Assembly: GCA_027858555.1 (NCBI GenBank)
Contig: JAQICP010000554.1
Location: 1 to 18,132 of the forward strand
Source: Vallitaleaceae bacterium
GTDB taxonomy: Bacteria > Bacillota > Clostridia > Lachnospirales > Vallitaleaceae
Direction of reading: 5' to 3'
DNA: 18,132 nucleotides
Shown here: positions 1 through 6,809 of the stretch, piece after piece
How the letters are laid out: every line of letters starts with the position of its first letter
Numbering within the stretch: position 1 is the stretch's first letter
Program-made: the position numbers and the translations under genes
The notes under the pieces: generated by a model
What the model was told of the DNA's origin: nothing
What the model saw: only the letters and a program-made list of their open reading frames with translations
Databases searched by the model: none

Positions 1-2
1 TG

Positions 3-206
3 CTTGAAGTACTTGAGAACTTGAATGTTAAAAAAGTACTTATTATTATCAATGATAACGATAAGAACGTAATTTTATCAGCAAGAAATATTCCTGGTGT
101 ACAAATGTCTCTTACAAACACTATTAATGTATATGACATCTTAAAGTATGACAAGTTAATTGTCACCAAAGATGCTGTTGCGACTATTGAGGAGGTGTAC
201 GTATAA
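3..206 (+). CDS. rplD: 50S ribosomal protein L4, C-terminal part (partial)
   Basis: Only the last 67 codons are present; the gene starts before the window and the frame is open from base 3. The visible part reads as the C-terminal domain of L4, with the stretch KVLIIIND, a SARNIPGV segment and a DILKYDKLIVTKDAV tail typical of the family. L4 binds 23S rRNA early in assembly and its (missing) N-terminal loop lines the exit tunnel. In E. coli L4 also represses its own S10 operon; the S10 leader lies outside the window, so nothing can be said here. The stop codon TAA shares its last A with the ATG of rplW, so the two genes are probably translationally coupled. Being followed by rplW and rplB makes the identification secure. 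Confidence 0.96.
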   Translation, partial: LEVLENLNVKKVLIIINDNDKNVILSARNIPGVQMSLTNTINVYDILKYDKLIVTKDAVATIEEVYV

Positions 207-505
207 TGGCTGATTTAAAATACTATGACGTACTACTTAAACCGGTAATTACTGAGAAGAGCATGAATATTATGACTGAAAAGAAATATACTTTCTTAGT
301 GAATCCAGTAGCAACTAAAGTACAGATTAAACAAGCAGTTGAAAAAATGTTTACCGGTACGAAAGTATCAAGAGTTAATACCATGAATCTACTCGGCAAA
401 GAAAAACGTCGTGGAAGAACGGTTGGTAAGACATCAAAAACTAAAAAAGCAATTGTAACATTGACGTCCGATAGTAAAGACATAGACTTCTTTGATGGCC
501 TGTAG
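206..505 (+). CDS. rplW: 50S ribosomal protein L23
   Basis: A 99-residue protein, normal length for bacterial L23. The N-terminus has the family signature LLKPVITEKS (about residues 10-19) followed by YTFLV, and a basic loop near residues 66-75 (GKEKRRGRT). L23 sits at the polypeptide exit of the large subunit and, in E. coli, is the docking site for trigger factor and the signal recognition particle. The start ATG overlaps the rplD stop by one base, and a GAGGAGGTG Shine-Dalgarno lies inside the end of rplD. A 66-base gap with a small hairpin separates it from rplB. Confidence 0.97.
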   Translation: MADLKYYDVLLKPVITEKSMNIMTEKKYTFLVNPVATKVQIKQAVEKMFTGTKVSRVNTMNLLGKEKRRGRTVGKTSKTKKAIVTLTSDSKDIDFFDGL

Positions 506-532
506 CCTTCAGTCTTTGTTTTAAGCTGATAC

Positions 533-546
533 ACACGGCAACGTGT
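533..546 (+). other. Small hairpin with GCAA tetraloop before rplB
   Basis: In the rplW-rplB gap, ACACG at 533-537 pairs perfectly with CGTGT at 542-546 around the loop GCAA, a GNRA-type tetraloop that gives unusually stable RNA hairpins. No T run follows, so it is not an intrinsic terminator. The rplB Shine-Dalgarno (AAAGGAGTG) begins about a dozen bases downstream. It could protect or punctuate the mRNA, but that role is only inferred. Confidence 0.4.
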
Positions 547-571
547 TAGAATAATTGAAAGGAGTGACACC

Positions 572-1402
572 ATGGCAATTAAATCGTATAAACCATATAC
601 GCCTTCCAGAAGACATATGACGGTTTCAGCTTTTGAAGAGATTACAAAAAGCAAACCAGAAAGATCATTGGTTGAATCTTTAAAGAAACATTCTGGTCGT
701 AATAACCAAGGTAAAATCACTGTAAGACATCGCGGTGGCGGTGCGAATATCAAATATAGAAAAGTTGACTTTAGAAGAATGAAGGATGACATTCCAGCAA
801 CTGTAGTTGCTATCGAATATGATCCAAATAGAACAGCAAACATCGCATTAATTTGTTATGCAGATGGTGAAAAAAGTTATATCTTAGCACCTGTAGGACT
901 TAAAGTTGGTGCTAAATTAATGAATGGTCCAAATGCAGAGGTTAGAGTTGGTAATACTTTACCGTTATCTAGCGTTCCGATAGGTTCACAGATTCATAAT
1001 ATCGAAATGAAACCTTTAAAAGGTGGACAAATGGTAAGATCAGCGGGGAATGTTGCTCAATTAATGGCAAAAGAAGGTAAACTTGCTACTGTACGTTTAC
1101 CATCTACTGAGATGAGGATTATATCTGTTGACTGTAGAGCCACAATTGGACAAGTTGGAAACACTGATCATGAGCTTATTACAATTGGTAAAGCGGGCCG
1201 TAAGCGTCACATGGGTATTCGCCCAACAGTACGTGGTTCTGCAATGAACCCTAATGACCATCCACATGGTGGTGGTGAAGGTAGAACATCAGTTGGACGT
1301 CCAAGTCCGATGACACCTTGGGGTAAACCTGCACTTGGTTACAAGACAAGAAAGAAAAATAAGCATTCTAGTAAATATATTATTAAGAAGCGTGGCCGGT
1401 AA
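572..1402 (+). CDS. rplB: 50S ribosomal protein L2
   Basis: A 276-residue protein, the usual length. It has the RNA-binding OB-fold half and the SH3-like C-terminal half, with the basic RHRGGGANIKYR segment near residues 52-63. The signature DHPHGGGEGR is at residues 229-238; His230 matches the E. coli histidine (H229) close to the peptidyl transferase centre. The tail KKNKHSSKYIIKKRGR is the standard basic C-terminal extension that enters 23S rRNA. L2 is needed for subunit joining and peptidyl transferase activity. The start ATG follows AAAGGAGTG at a normal distance. The next gene, rpsS, begins 38 bases after the stop. Confidence 0.98.
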   Translation: MAIKSYKPYTPSRRHMTVSAFEEITKSKPERSLVESLKKHSGRNNQGKITVRHRGGGANIKYRKVDFRRMKDDIPATVVAIEYDPNRTANIALICYADGEKSYILAPVGLKVGAKLMNGPNAEVRVGNTLPLSSVPIGSQIHNIEMKPLKGGQMVRSAGNVAQLMAKEGKLATVRLPSTEMRIISVDCRATIGQVGNTDHELITIGKAGRKRHMGIRPTVRGSAMNPNDHPHGGGEGRTSVGRPSPMTPWGKPALGYKTRKKNKHSSKYIIKKRGR

Positions 1403-1440
1403 GTAATTTGTTATTTACACACCTAAAAGGAGGTTTACAT

Positions 1441-1722
1441 ATGAGCCGTTCGTTAAAAAAAGGACCTTTTGCTGATGAGAGTCTATTAAAGAGAATAAAA
1501 GCAATGAATGATAATGGTAGCAAGCAAGTCATTAAAACTTGGTCTAGAAGATCTACTATTTTCCCTGAAATGTTAGGGCATACAATTGCTGTGTATGATG
1601 GAAGGAAACATATTCCAGTGTACGTTACAGATGATATGGTCGGACATAAACTCGGTGAGTTTGTTATGACTAGAACATTTAGAGGTCATACAAGAGATGA
1701 AAAAAAATCCAAACGTAGTTAA
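1441..1722 (+). CDS. rpsS: 30S ribosomal protein S19
   Basis: I chose the ATG at 1441, giving 93 residues beginning MSRSLKKGPF, the standard start of S19, directly behind a strong AAAGGAGG ribosome binding site. An in-frame TTG at 1408 would add 11 residues not expected in the family. Motifs KTWSRRSTI, GRKHIPVYV, MVGHKLGEF and TRTFRGHT are all present. S19 forms a complex with S13 in the head of the small subunit and contacts the A-site tRNA region. rplV follows after 18 bases. Confidence 0.97.
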   Translation: MSRSLKKGPFADESLLKRIKAMNDNGSKQVIKTWSRRSTIFPEMLGHTIAVYDGRKHIPVYVTDDMVGHKLGEFVMTRTFRGHTRDEKKSKRS

Positions 1723-1740
1723 TGGAAGGAGGCTTCAATC

Positions 1741-2127
1741 ATGGCTAAAGGACACAGAAGTCAGATAAAAAGAGAACGTAATCTTAACAAAGATACACGA
1801 CCTAAAGCAAAAGTATCTTTTGTAAGAGTTTCGACTACAAAAGCGAAAATCGTTTTAGATACAGTTAAAGGCAAAGATGTTGCTTCTGCAATTGGTATTT
1901 TAGCATTCACGCCTAGAAATGGTGCGAGAATTATTGAAAAAGTTTTAAAATCAGCTATTGCTAACGCAGAGAACAATAATGGCTTAGATGCAAGTAATTT
2001 ATATATTGAAGAGTGTTTTGCTAACAAAGGTCCAACTCTTAAGAGAATTAGACCAAGAGCACAAGGTAGAGCATTTAGAATTGAAAAAAAGACAAGTCAT
2101 ATTACGATTATCTTGAATGAAAAGTAG
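1741..2127 (+). CDS. rplV: 50S ribosomal protein L22
   Basis: A 128-residue L22, longer than the roughly 110 residues of B. subtilis or E. coli. The extra length is a basic N-terminal extension (about residues 1-20, beginning MAKGHRSQIKRERN) before the conserved core. This form is familiar from Lachnospiraceae-type clostridia and is one reason for my taxonomic guess. The core shows SAIANAENNNGLD (near residues 70-82) and GPTLKRIRPRAQGRA, the beta-hairpin that reaches into the exit tunnel and where macrolide-resistance mutations arise in other bacteria. The ribosome binding site is GGAAGGAGGC. Confidence 0.97.
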   Translation: MAKGHRSQIKRERNLNKDTRPKAKVSFVRVSTTKAKIVLDTVKGKDVASAIGILAFTPRNGARIIEKVLKSAIANAENNNGLDASNLYIEECFANKGPTLKRIRPRAQGRAFRIEKKTSHITIILNEK

Positions 2128-2141
2128 ATAGGAGGTCAGGC

Positions 2142-2798
2142 ATGGGACAAAAAGTTAATCCACATGGTCTTAGAGTTGGTGTTATTAAAGACTGGGACTC
2201 AAGATGGTATGCAGAGAAAGAATTTGCTAATTATCTTATCGAGGACCACACTCTAAGAAAGTATATTAAGAAAAATTTGTATTCAGCAGGCATTTCAAAG
2301 ATTGAAATTGAAAGAGCTTCTGAAAGAATTAAAATCAATATTTATTCTGCTAAGCCAGGTATCATAATTGGTAAAGCAGGTTCAGCTATTGAAGCACTTA
2401 GAGCGGAATTACAAAAGAAAGTAACTGGAAAAATCATTGTAAACATAGTTGAAGTGAAGCGACCTGAGAAAAATGCTCAATTGGTTTCTGAAGGTATCGC
2501 ACAACAGTTAGAGAGTCGTGTTTCGTTTAGACGTGCTATGAAACAAAGCATGGGTCGAGCAATGAAATCTCGCGTACTTGGAATCAAGGTTACCTGTTCA
2601 GGACGTTTAGGCGGAGCGGATATGGCACGTACTGAAACTTATAGTGAAGGCACAATTCCACTACAGACACTTAGAGCTGATATCGATTACGGATTTGCTG
2701 AAGCAGATACAATTTACGGTAAAGTCGGCGTTAAGGTATGGATATATCTTGGTGAAGTGCTTCCCACAAAAGCGAAAGTAGAAGGGAGTCAGCGATAA
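2142..2798 (+). CDS. rpsC: 30S ribosomal protein S3
   Basis: A 218-residue protein, the usual bacterial length. It begins MGQKVNPHGLRVG and contains a type II KH domain whose GxxG loop is GKAG at residues 77-80. The C-terminal domain carries GRLGGADMARTE and GSQR-like tail residues seen in the family. S3 lies at the mRNA entry channel and, in E. coli, contributes with S4 and S5 to the helicase activity that unwinds incoming mRNA. The TAA stop shares its final A with the start of rplP, indicating coupled translation. Confidence 0.98.
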   Translation: MGQKVNPHGLRVGVIKDWDSRWYAEKEFANYLIEDHTLRKYIKKNLYSAGISKIEIERASERIKINIYSAKPGIIIGKAGSAIEALRAELQKKVTGKIIVNIVEVKRPEKNAQLVSEGIAQQLESRVSFRRAMKQSMGRAMKSRVLGIKVTCSGRLGGADMARTETYSEGTIPLQTLRADIDYGFAEADTIYGKVGVKVWIYLGEVLPTKAKVEGSQR

Positions 2799-3238
2799 TG
2801 TTAATGCCAAAAAGAGTTAAAAGACGTAAGCAACATCGTGGTAGAATGACCGGTAAAGCCACTAGAGGAAATAAAATCACTTACGGTGAATATGGTATTA
2901 TAGCAATGGAGCCAGGTTGGATTAAGTCTAATCAGATAGAGGCAGCTCGTGTTGCTATGACCCGTTCTGTTAAGCGTGGTGGTCAAGTATGGATCAAAAT
3001 TTTTCCAGACAAACCTGTTACAGCACATCCTGCTGAAACTCGAATGGGTAAAGGTAAAGGATCACCTGAGTATTGGGTTGCAGTTGTTAAAACTGGCCGA
3101 GTTATGTTTGAACTTGCAGGCGTTCCAGAAGAAGTAGCTAGAGAAGCACTTAGACTTGCAGTTCATAAACTGCCAATCAAGTGTAAAATTGTTTCTCGCG
3201 AAGATTTAGAAGGCGGTGATCAACGTGAAAGCAACTAA
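2798..3238 (+). CDS. rplP: 50S ribosomal protein L16
   Basis: A 146-residue protein starting MLMPKRVKRRKQHRGRM, the standard L16 N-terminus, overlapping the rpsC stop by one base. GKGKGSPEYWVAVVK near residues 85-99 is the family signature. L16 helps form the A-site tRNA elbow contact and is added late in 50S assembly. An ATG two codons in (2804) is in frame, but MLMPKR is the common start. The 3' end overlaps rpmC by 14 bases in a different frame, so the two products are likely made in step. Confidence 0.97.
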   Translation: MLMPKRVKRRKQHRGRMTGKATRGNKITYGEYGIIAMEPGWIKSNQIEAARVAMTRSVKRGGQVWIKIFPDKPVTAHPAETRMGKGKGSPEYWVAVVKTGRVMFELAGVPEEVAREALRLAVHKLPIKCKIVSREDLEGGDQRESN

Positions 3239-3434
3239 ATATTTAGATGAACTTAGAAATCATTCTGTAATAGAACTTCAAGAAGAGCTAGTAGCGGCGA
3301 AGAAAGAATTGTTTAACCTGAGATTTCAAAATGCTACGAATCAGTTAGAGAATACTGGTCGTATCAAAGAAGTCCGAAGAAACATTGCAAGAGTTCAAAC
3401 AATCATGACTGAGCAAGCTGTAGCAAAGAACTAG
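3225..3434 (+). CDS. rpmC: 50S ribosomal protein L29
   Basis: A 69-residue two-helix protein with the family signature ELFNLRFQNATNQLENTGRI in the second helix, the region that packs on 23S rRNA next to L23 at the tunnel exit. I chose the GTG at 3225 because it gives the usual MKATKYLDEL-type start and has AAGGCGG at a suitable distance. A GTG at 3216 in the same frame is possible but would sit on that ribosome binding site. The gene begins 14 bases inside the end of rplP, the longest overlap among the ribosomal genes here. Confidence 0.95.
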   Translation: MKATKYLDELRNHSVIELQEELVAAKKELFNLRFQNATNQLENTGRIKEVRRNIARVQTIMTEQAVAKN

Positions 3435-3467
3435 ATTAACTGATAATTTTTGAAGGGAGGCCAAACT

Positions 3468-3719
3468 GTGAGAAACCTTAGAAAAACAAGGGCGGGCAAA
3501 GTGGTCAGTGACAAAATGGAGAAGACCATTGTTGTTGCAATTGAAACAAGCGTTAAACACCCATTATATGGCAAAGTTGTTAGAAAAACTTACAAATTAA
3601 AAGCTCATGATGAAAATAATGAGAGTCATATCGGCGATAAAGTTAAAATAATGGAAACTAAACCTATTTCTAAAGATAAGAGATGGCGTTTAGTTGAAGT
3701 GACAGAAAAAGCAAAATAA
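3468..3719 (+). CDS. rpsQ: 30S ribosomal protein S17
   Basis: An 83-residue OB-fold protein. The GTG at 3468 gives MRNLRKTRAGKVVSDKMEKT, the family N-terminus, and follows AAGGGAGG by seven bases. An in-frame TTG at 3450 lies upstream of that binding site and is rejected. Motifs MEKTIVVAIE, HPLYGKVV and KAHDE (about residues 14-47) are standard. S17 is a primary 16S rRNA binder in the small-subunit body. The next gap carries a hairpin that displays the rplN ribosome binding site. Confidence 0.96.
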   Translation: MRNLRKTRAGKVVSDKMEKTIVVAIETSVKHPLYGKVVRKTYKLKAHDENNESHIGDKVKIMETKPISKDKRWRLVEVTEKAK

Positions 3720-3729
3720 TAAGCATGAA

Positions 3730-3756
3730 GCTATTAAGCTGAAAGGAGGCTTTAGC
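3730..3756 (+). promoter_or_regulatory. Hairpin presenting the rplN ribosome binding site in its loop
   Basis: GCTA (3730-3733) and AAGC (3736-3739) pair with TAGC (3753-3756) and GCTT (3749-3752), with a two-base TT bulge and a nine-base loop at 3740-3748. The loop holds most of the Shine-Dalgarno AAAGGAGG, whose last G is in the stem, and the start ATG follows at once at 3757. The pairing is seen in the sequence; an effect on rplN translation is inferred. A shorter version of this arrangement, GAAG-GAGG-CTTC, occurs before rplV at 1725-1736. Confidence 0.4.
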
Positions 3757-4125
3757 ATGGTTCAACAAGAATCTAGACTTAAAGTCGCAGATAATACAGG
3801 CGCAAAGGAAATCTTATGTATCCGTGTATTAGGAGGATCTACCAGAAGATATGCTAGTGTCGGAGACGTGATAGTTGCTACGATTAAAGAAGCAACACCA
3901 GGTGGCGTTGTTAAAAAAGGTGAAATTGTAAGAGCCGTTGTAGTAAGAACAGTTAAAGGGATGCGTCGTAAAGATGGTTCATATATAAAATTTGATCAAA
4001 ATGCAGCAGTAATTCTAAAAGACGACGGAACGCCTAAGGGCACTCGTATTTTCGGACCAGTTGCAAAAGAGTTAAGAGAGAAAAAATATATGAAAATCTT
4101 ATCATTAGCACCAGAAGTACTATAA
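3757..4125 (+). CDS. rplN: 50S ribosomal protein L14
   Basis: A 122-residue protein, exactly the usual length. It starts MVQQESRLKVADNTGAKE and shows the signature GGSTRRYASVGDVIVATIKEA; the C-terminal region has GTRIFGPVAKELR. L14 binds 23S rRNA near the sarcin-ricin region, forms an intersubunit bridge, and is the docking site of the silencing factor RsfS. The start is set by AAAGGAGG inside a hairpin loop (see 3730-3756). rplX begins 12 bases after the stop. Confidence 0.98.
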   Translation: MVQQESRLKVADNTGAKEILCIRVLGGSTRRYASVGDVIVATIKEATPGGVVKKGEIVRAVVVRTVKGMRRKDGSYIKFDQNAAVILKDDGTPKGTRIFGPVAKELREKKYMKILSLAPEVL

Positions 4126-4137
4126 GGAGGTGCCAGA

Positions 4138-4473
4138 ATGGCAAAGATGAAAATTAAAACAGGTGACACAGTTCGTGTTCTCACTGGTAAAGACAAAGGT
4201 AAAGAAGGCAGAGTAATGTCTGTTGATATGAATAATCAACGTGTTTTGGTAGAAGGTGTTAACATGGCAACAAAACATGCTAAACCTAGTGCTACTAATC
4301 AAAACGGTGGTATTATGCATCAAGAGAGTCCTATTCACGTATCAAACGTTGCATATGTACTTAAAGGTGCAACTACTAAGATAGGGACCAAAATTGAGCA
4401 AGAAGAACGTAATGGTAAAATGAAGAGCGTTAAGTATAGAGTAGCCAAATCTACAGGTGAAGTAATCAATTAA
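4138..4473 (+). CDS. rplX: 50S ribosomal protein L24
   Basis: A 111-residue protein with the KOW motif near the N-terminus (GDTVRVLTGKDKGKEGRVM, about residues 8-26) and the family segments KPSATNQNGGI and ESPIHVSNV. L24 is one of the first proteins to bind 23S rRNA and nucleates 50S assembly. Its length is slightly above the 103-104 residues of the common model proteins, the extra residues being a basic C-terminal tail. A TAAGGAGGTG binding site overlaps the stop of rplN. Confidence 0.97.
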   Translation: MAKMKIKTGDTVRVLTGKDKGKEGRVMSVDMNNQRVLVEGVNMATKHAKPSATNQNGGIMHQESPIHVSNVAYVLKGATTKIGTKIEQEERNGKMKSVKYRVAKSTGEVIN

Positions 4474-4495
4474 TTCAGGAAGGAGGCTATGACTA

Positions 4496-5038
4496 ATGAG
4501 TAGACTCATAGAAACATACAATAATGAAATCGTAGATGCATTAATGAAAAAGTTCAATTATACAAATATCATGGAGGTTCCTAAACTTCATAAGATCGTC
4601 GTCAACATGGGCGTAGGTGAAGCTAAAGAGAATGCCAAGATTATGGAAGCAGCGGTTAAAGACCTTACTACTATAGCAGGTCAAAAACCAATTGTAACCA
4701 AAGCTAAGAAGTCTGTCGCTAACTTCAAAGTTAGAGAAGGCATGGATGTAGGTACAAAAGTAACACTTCGAGGCAAAAGAATGTATGAATTTGCTGATCG
4801 TTTAATCAATTTAGCATTACCACGTGTTCGAGACTTTAGAGGTGTAAACCCTAACTCATTTGACGGACGTGGTAACTATGCAATGGGTATTAAAGAGCAG
4901 ATTATCTTTCCAGAAATTCAATATGATAAGATAGACAAGATTCGTGGAATGGATATCATATTTGTAACCACTGCTAATACAGATGAAGAAGCAAGAGAAC
5001 TGTTAACTCAATTTGGAATGCCTTTCAAAAAGCAGTAA
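4496..5038 (+). CDS. rplE: 50S ribosomal protein L5
   Basis: A 180-residue protein, the usual length. It has KIVVNMGVGEA near residues 31-41, GQKPIVTKAKKSVANFKVREG (split across about 61-81) and the ending typical of the family. L5 binds 5S rRNA together with L18 and contacts the P-site tRNA and S13 across the subunit interface. The start ATG follows AGGAAGGAGGC. Nothing is unusual; the rpsN ribosome binding site starts in the last bases of this gene. Confidence 0.98.
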   Translation: MSRLIETYNNEIVDALMKKFNYTNIMEVPKLHKIVVNMGVGEAKENAKIMEAAVKDLTTIAGQKPIVTKAKKSVANFKVREGMDVGTKVTLRGKRMYEFADRLINLALPRVRDFRGVNPNSFDGRGNYAMGIKEQIIFPEIQYDKIDKIRGMDIIFVTTANTDEEARELLTQFGMPFKKQ

Positions 5039-5051
5039 GGAGGAAAGAAAG

Positions 5052-5237
5052 ATGGCTAAAACAGCAATGAAAGTAAAACAACAACGTAAGCCTAAATATA
5101 GTTCACAAGCTTACAGCCGTTGCAGAATTTGCGGAAGACCTCATGGATACCTTAGAAAATATGGTGTTTGTAGAATTTGCTTCCGTGAACTGGCGTATAA
5201 AGGTCAAATCCCTGGCGTAAGAAAAGCTAGTTGGTAA
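5052..5237 (+). CDS. rpsN: 30S ribosomal protein S14, zinc-binding type Z
   Basis: A 61-residue short S14 (type Z, often called RpsZ/RpsN1), starting at the ATG at 5052 behind TAAGGAGGAAAG; an in-frame ATG at 5013 inside rplE would add an unrelated N-terminus. Cys24, Cys27, Cys40 and Cys43 form the CxxC-x12-CxxC zinc ribbon. The ending GVRKASW is the standard C-terminus. S14 completes the small-subunit head. Many Firmicutes keep a second, cysteine-free S14 elsewhere for zinc starvation; none is in this window. Confidence 0.97.
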   Translation: MAKTAMKVKQQRKPKYSSQAYSRCRICGRPHGYLRKYGVCRICFRELAYKGQIPGVRKASW

Positions 5238-5267
5238 TCATACAGTATTCGGAAGGAGGCAACACAC

Positions 5268-5669
5268 ATGACAATGAGCGATCCTATTGCAGATATGCTA
5301 ACGAGAATTAGAAATGCAAATGTTGCAAAGCATGACTTTGTTAGTATTCCATCATCAAAAATGAAACTAGCTATTGCTAATATTCTTTTAGAAGAAGGTT
5401 ATATCAAAAGCTGTAAAATAGTCGACGATGGCAATTTTAAGGCAATCAAAATAGCTTTGAAATACGGTAAAGATAAAAATGATAAAGTTATCACAGGCGT
5501 TAAAAAGATTTCAAAACCAGGACTTCGAGTATATGCTGGTTCAGAAGATCTTCCTAAAGTATTAGGTGGTCTTGGTACAGCAATTATTTCAACAAGCGAT
5601 GGTATGGTTACTGACAAGACAGCGAGAGCTAAAAAAGTTGGTGGCGAAGTTGTAGCATTTATTTGGTAG
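5268..5669 (+). CDS. rpsH: 30S ribosomal protein S8
   Basis: A 133-residue protein starting MTMSDPIADMLTRIRNAN, the standard S8 N-terminus. The C-terminal signature GGLGTAIISTSDGMVTDKTAR is split over about residues 103-123, ending GGEVVAFIW. S8 is a primary 16S rRNA binder in the central domain; in E. coli it also represses the spc operon by binding mRNA at rplE. I saw no obvious copy of that site here. It is followed by a 102-base gap containing two hairpins, long for this cluster. Confidence 0.98.
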   Translation: MTMSDPIADMLTRIRNANVAKHDFVSIPSSKMKLAIANILLEEGYIKSCKIVDDGNFKAIKIALKYGKDKNDKVITGVKKISKPGLRVYAGSEDLPKVLGGLGTAIISTSDGMVTDKTARAKKVGGEVVAFIW

Positions 5670-5700
5670 TAGTGGTTTAGACCGCATTACACAAACATTT

Positions 5701-5743
5701 TGGGCGAAGCCCACGGGTGAAAAGACTTTACATAGTGTGAAGT
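5701..5743 (+). other. Two adjacent hairpins in the rpsH-rplF gap
   Basis: The first hairpin pairs TGGGC (5701-5705) with GCCCA (5709-5713) around a GAA triloop closed by C-G, a very stable form. The second pairs ACTTTACA (5725-5732) with TGTGAAGT (5736-5743) around TAG, with one U-G pair. Neither is followed by a T run, so they are not intrinsic terminators. The rplF binding site ATAGGAGG lies some 14 bases further. They may be processing, stability or protein-binding sites; this is inference. Confidence 0.4.
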
Positions 5744-5771
5744 TGTAATTTAACCATAGGAGGAAACAAAG

Positions 5772-6308
5772 ATGTCAAGAATTGGTAGATTACCTGTTGT
5801 AATTCCAGCAGGCGTAGAAGTAAAAGTTACTGAAGATAATTACATTACAGTAAAAGGTCCAAAAGGCACATTAGAGAGACTGTTAGTACCACAAATGAGT
5901 GTCAAAGTTGAAGGTGCTGAAGTTGTTGTGACTAGACCAAACGATTTAAAGAAAATGAAATCATTCCATGGTTTAACACGTACTTTAATTGCTAACATGG
6001 TTGAAGGCGTTACTAATGGTTTTGAAAAGAAACTTGAAATCCAAGGTGTCGGCTACAGAGCAGCTAAGAATGGTAAAAATTTAGACTTATCATTAGGTTA
6101 CTCACATCCAGTTAACATGGTGGATCCTGAAGGCGTTGAATCAGTTGTTGAAGGAAATATCATCAAGATAAGTGGTATCAACAAAGAAGACGTTGGACAG
6201 TATGCAGCAGAAATCAGAGCTAAGAGAAAACCAGAGCCATATAAAGGCAAAGGTATTCGTTACGTAGGTGAAATCGTTAGACGTAAAGAAGGTAAGACTG
6301 GTAAGTAG
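5772..6308 (+). CDS. rplF: 50S ribosomal protein L6
   Basis: A 178-residue protein with the two repeated beta domains of L6. It starts MSRIGRLPVVIPAGVEV, has the repeat-like middle (GVGYRAAKNGKNLDLSLGYSH split across about 91-111) and the signature PEPYKGKGIRYVGE near residues 155-168. L6 lies near the sarcin-ricin loop and factor-binding site and is needed for late 50S assembly. The start follows TAGGAGG. A strong hairpin lies just after the stop. Confidence 0.98.
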   Translation: MSRIGRLPVVIPAGVEVKVTEDNYITVKGPKGTLERLLVPQMSVKVEGAEVVVTRPNDLKKMKSFHGLTRTLIANMVEGVTNGFEKKLEIQGVGYRAAKNGKNLDLSLGYSHPVNMVDPEGVESVVEGNIIKISGINKEDVGQYAAEIRAKRKPEPYKGKGIRYVGEIVRRKEGKTGK

Positions 6309-6311
6309 TTT

Positions 6312-6348
6312 CCTAAAACTTAATAAACATTTGTTTATTGAATTTAGG
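6312..6348 (+). other. Strong imperfect hairpin between rplF and rplR
   Basis: CCTAAA (6312-6317) pairs with TTTAGG (6343-6348), and inside it TTAATAAAC (6320-6328) pairs with GTTTATTGA (6333-6341) around a four-base loop ATTT. The two stems are separated by a very small internal loop. No T run follows, and rplR is essential and downstream, so this is not a strong terminator. It starts three bases after the rplF stop codon, where it could stall ribosomes or block 3'-5' exonucleases after cleavage. Confidence 0.45.
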
Positions 6349-6407
6349 CGTATAGTCGAAACACCGTTCTCATACAACAAATCAAGGAGCAAAGGAGTGA
6401 ATTCCAA

Positions 6408-6770
6408 GTGATAAATCAAACACCTAGATCTCTAATCAGAGTTAAGAAACACTTAAAGATTAGAAATAAATTTAGCGGAACAGCTGAAAGACCACGTTTA
6501 TGCGTGTTTAGAAGTAATAATCATATATATGCACAAGTGATTGATGATGTTAAGGGTATTACTTTGGCAGCAGCTTCATCATTAGATAAAGTATTAGCAT
6601 TAACTAAAACTAATGATGTAGAAGCAGCAACAGTTGTTGGTAATGCAATAGCGGAGAAAACTTTAGCAAAAGGTATTGAAGCAGTAGTATTTGACCGTGG
6701 TGGTTATGTTTACCATGGTAAAGTTAAAGCATTAGCAGACGCAGCAAGAAAAAAAGGACTTAAATTCTAA
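6408..6770 (+). CDS. rplR: 50S ribosomal protein L18
   Basis: A 120-residue protein with the family segment SGTAERPRLCVFRS near residues 23-36, then YAQVIDD, and the C-terminal signature AVVFDRGGYVYHGKVKALADAAR. L18 binds 5S rRNA and places it on the large subunit. I chose the GTG start at 6408, giving MINQTPRS, with AAAGGAG about a dozen bases upstream, a slightly long spacing. No in-frame ATG offers a better start. Confidence 0.97.
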   Translation: MINQTPRSLIRVKKHLKIRNKFSGTAERPRLCVFRSNNHIYAQVIDDVKGITLAAASSLDKVLALTKTNDVEAATVVGNAIAEKTLAKGIEAVVFDRGGYVYHGKVKALADAARKKGLKF

Positions 6771-6809
6771 TAGAAATGGTAATTAGTAATGTTATCAAGG
6801 AGGTAAATT

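Noticed and set aside
223..843. A 206-codon minus-strand open frame opposite rplW and rplB
   Set aside because: Shadow of conserved plus-strand genes; hydrophobic composition is what antisense of lysine- and glutamate-rich genes yields.
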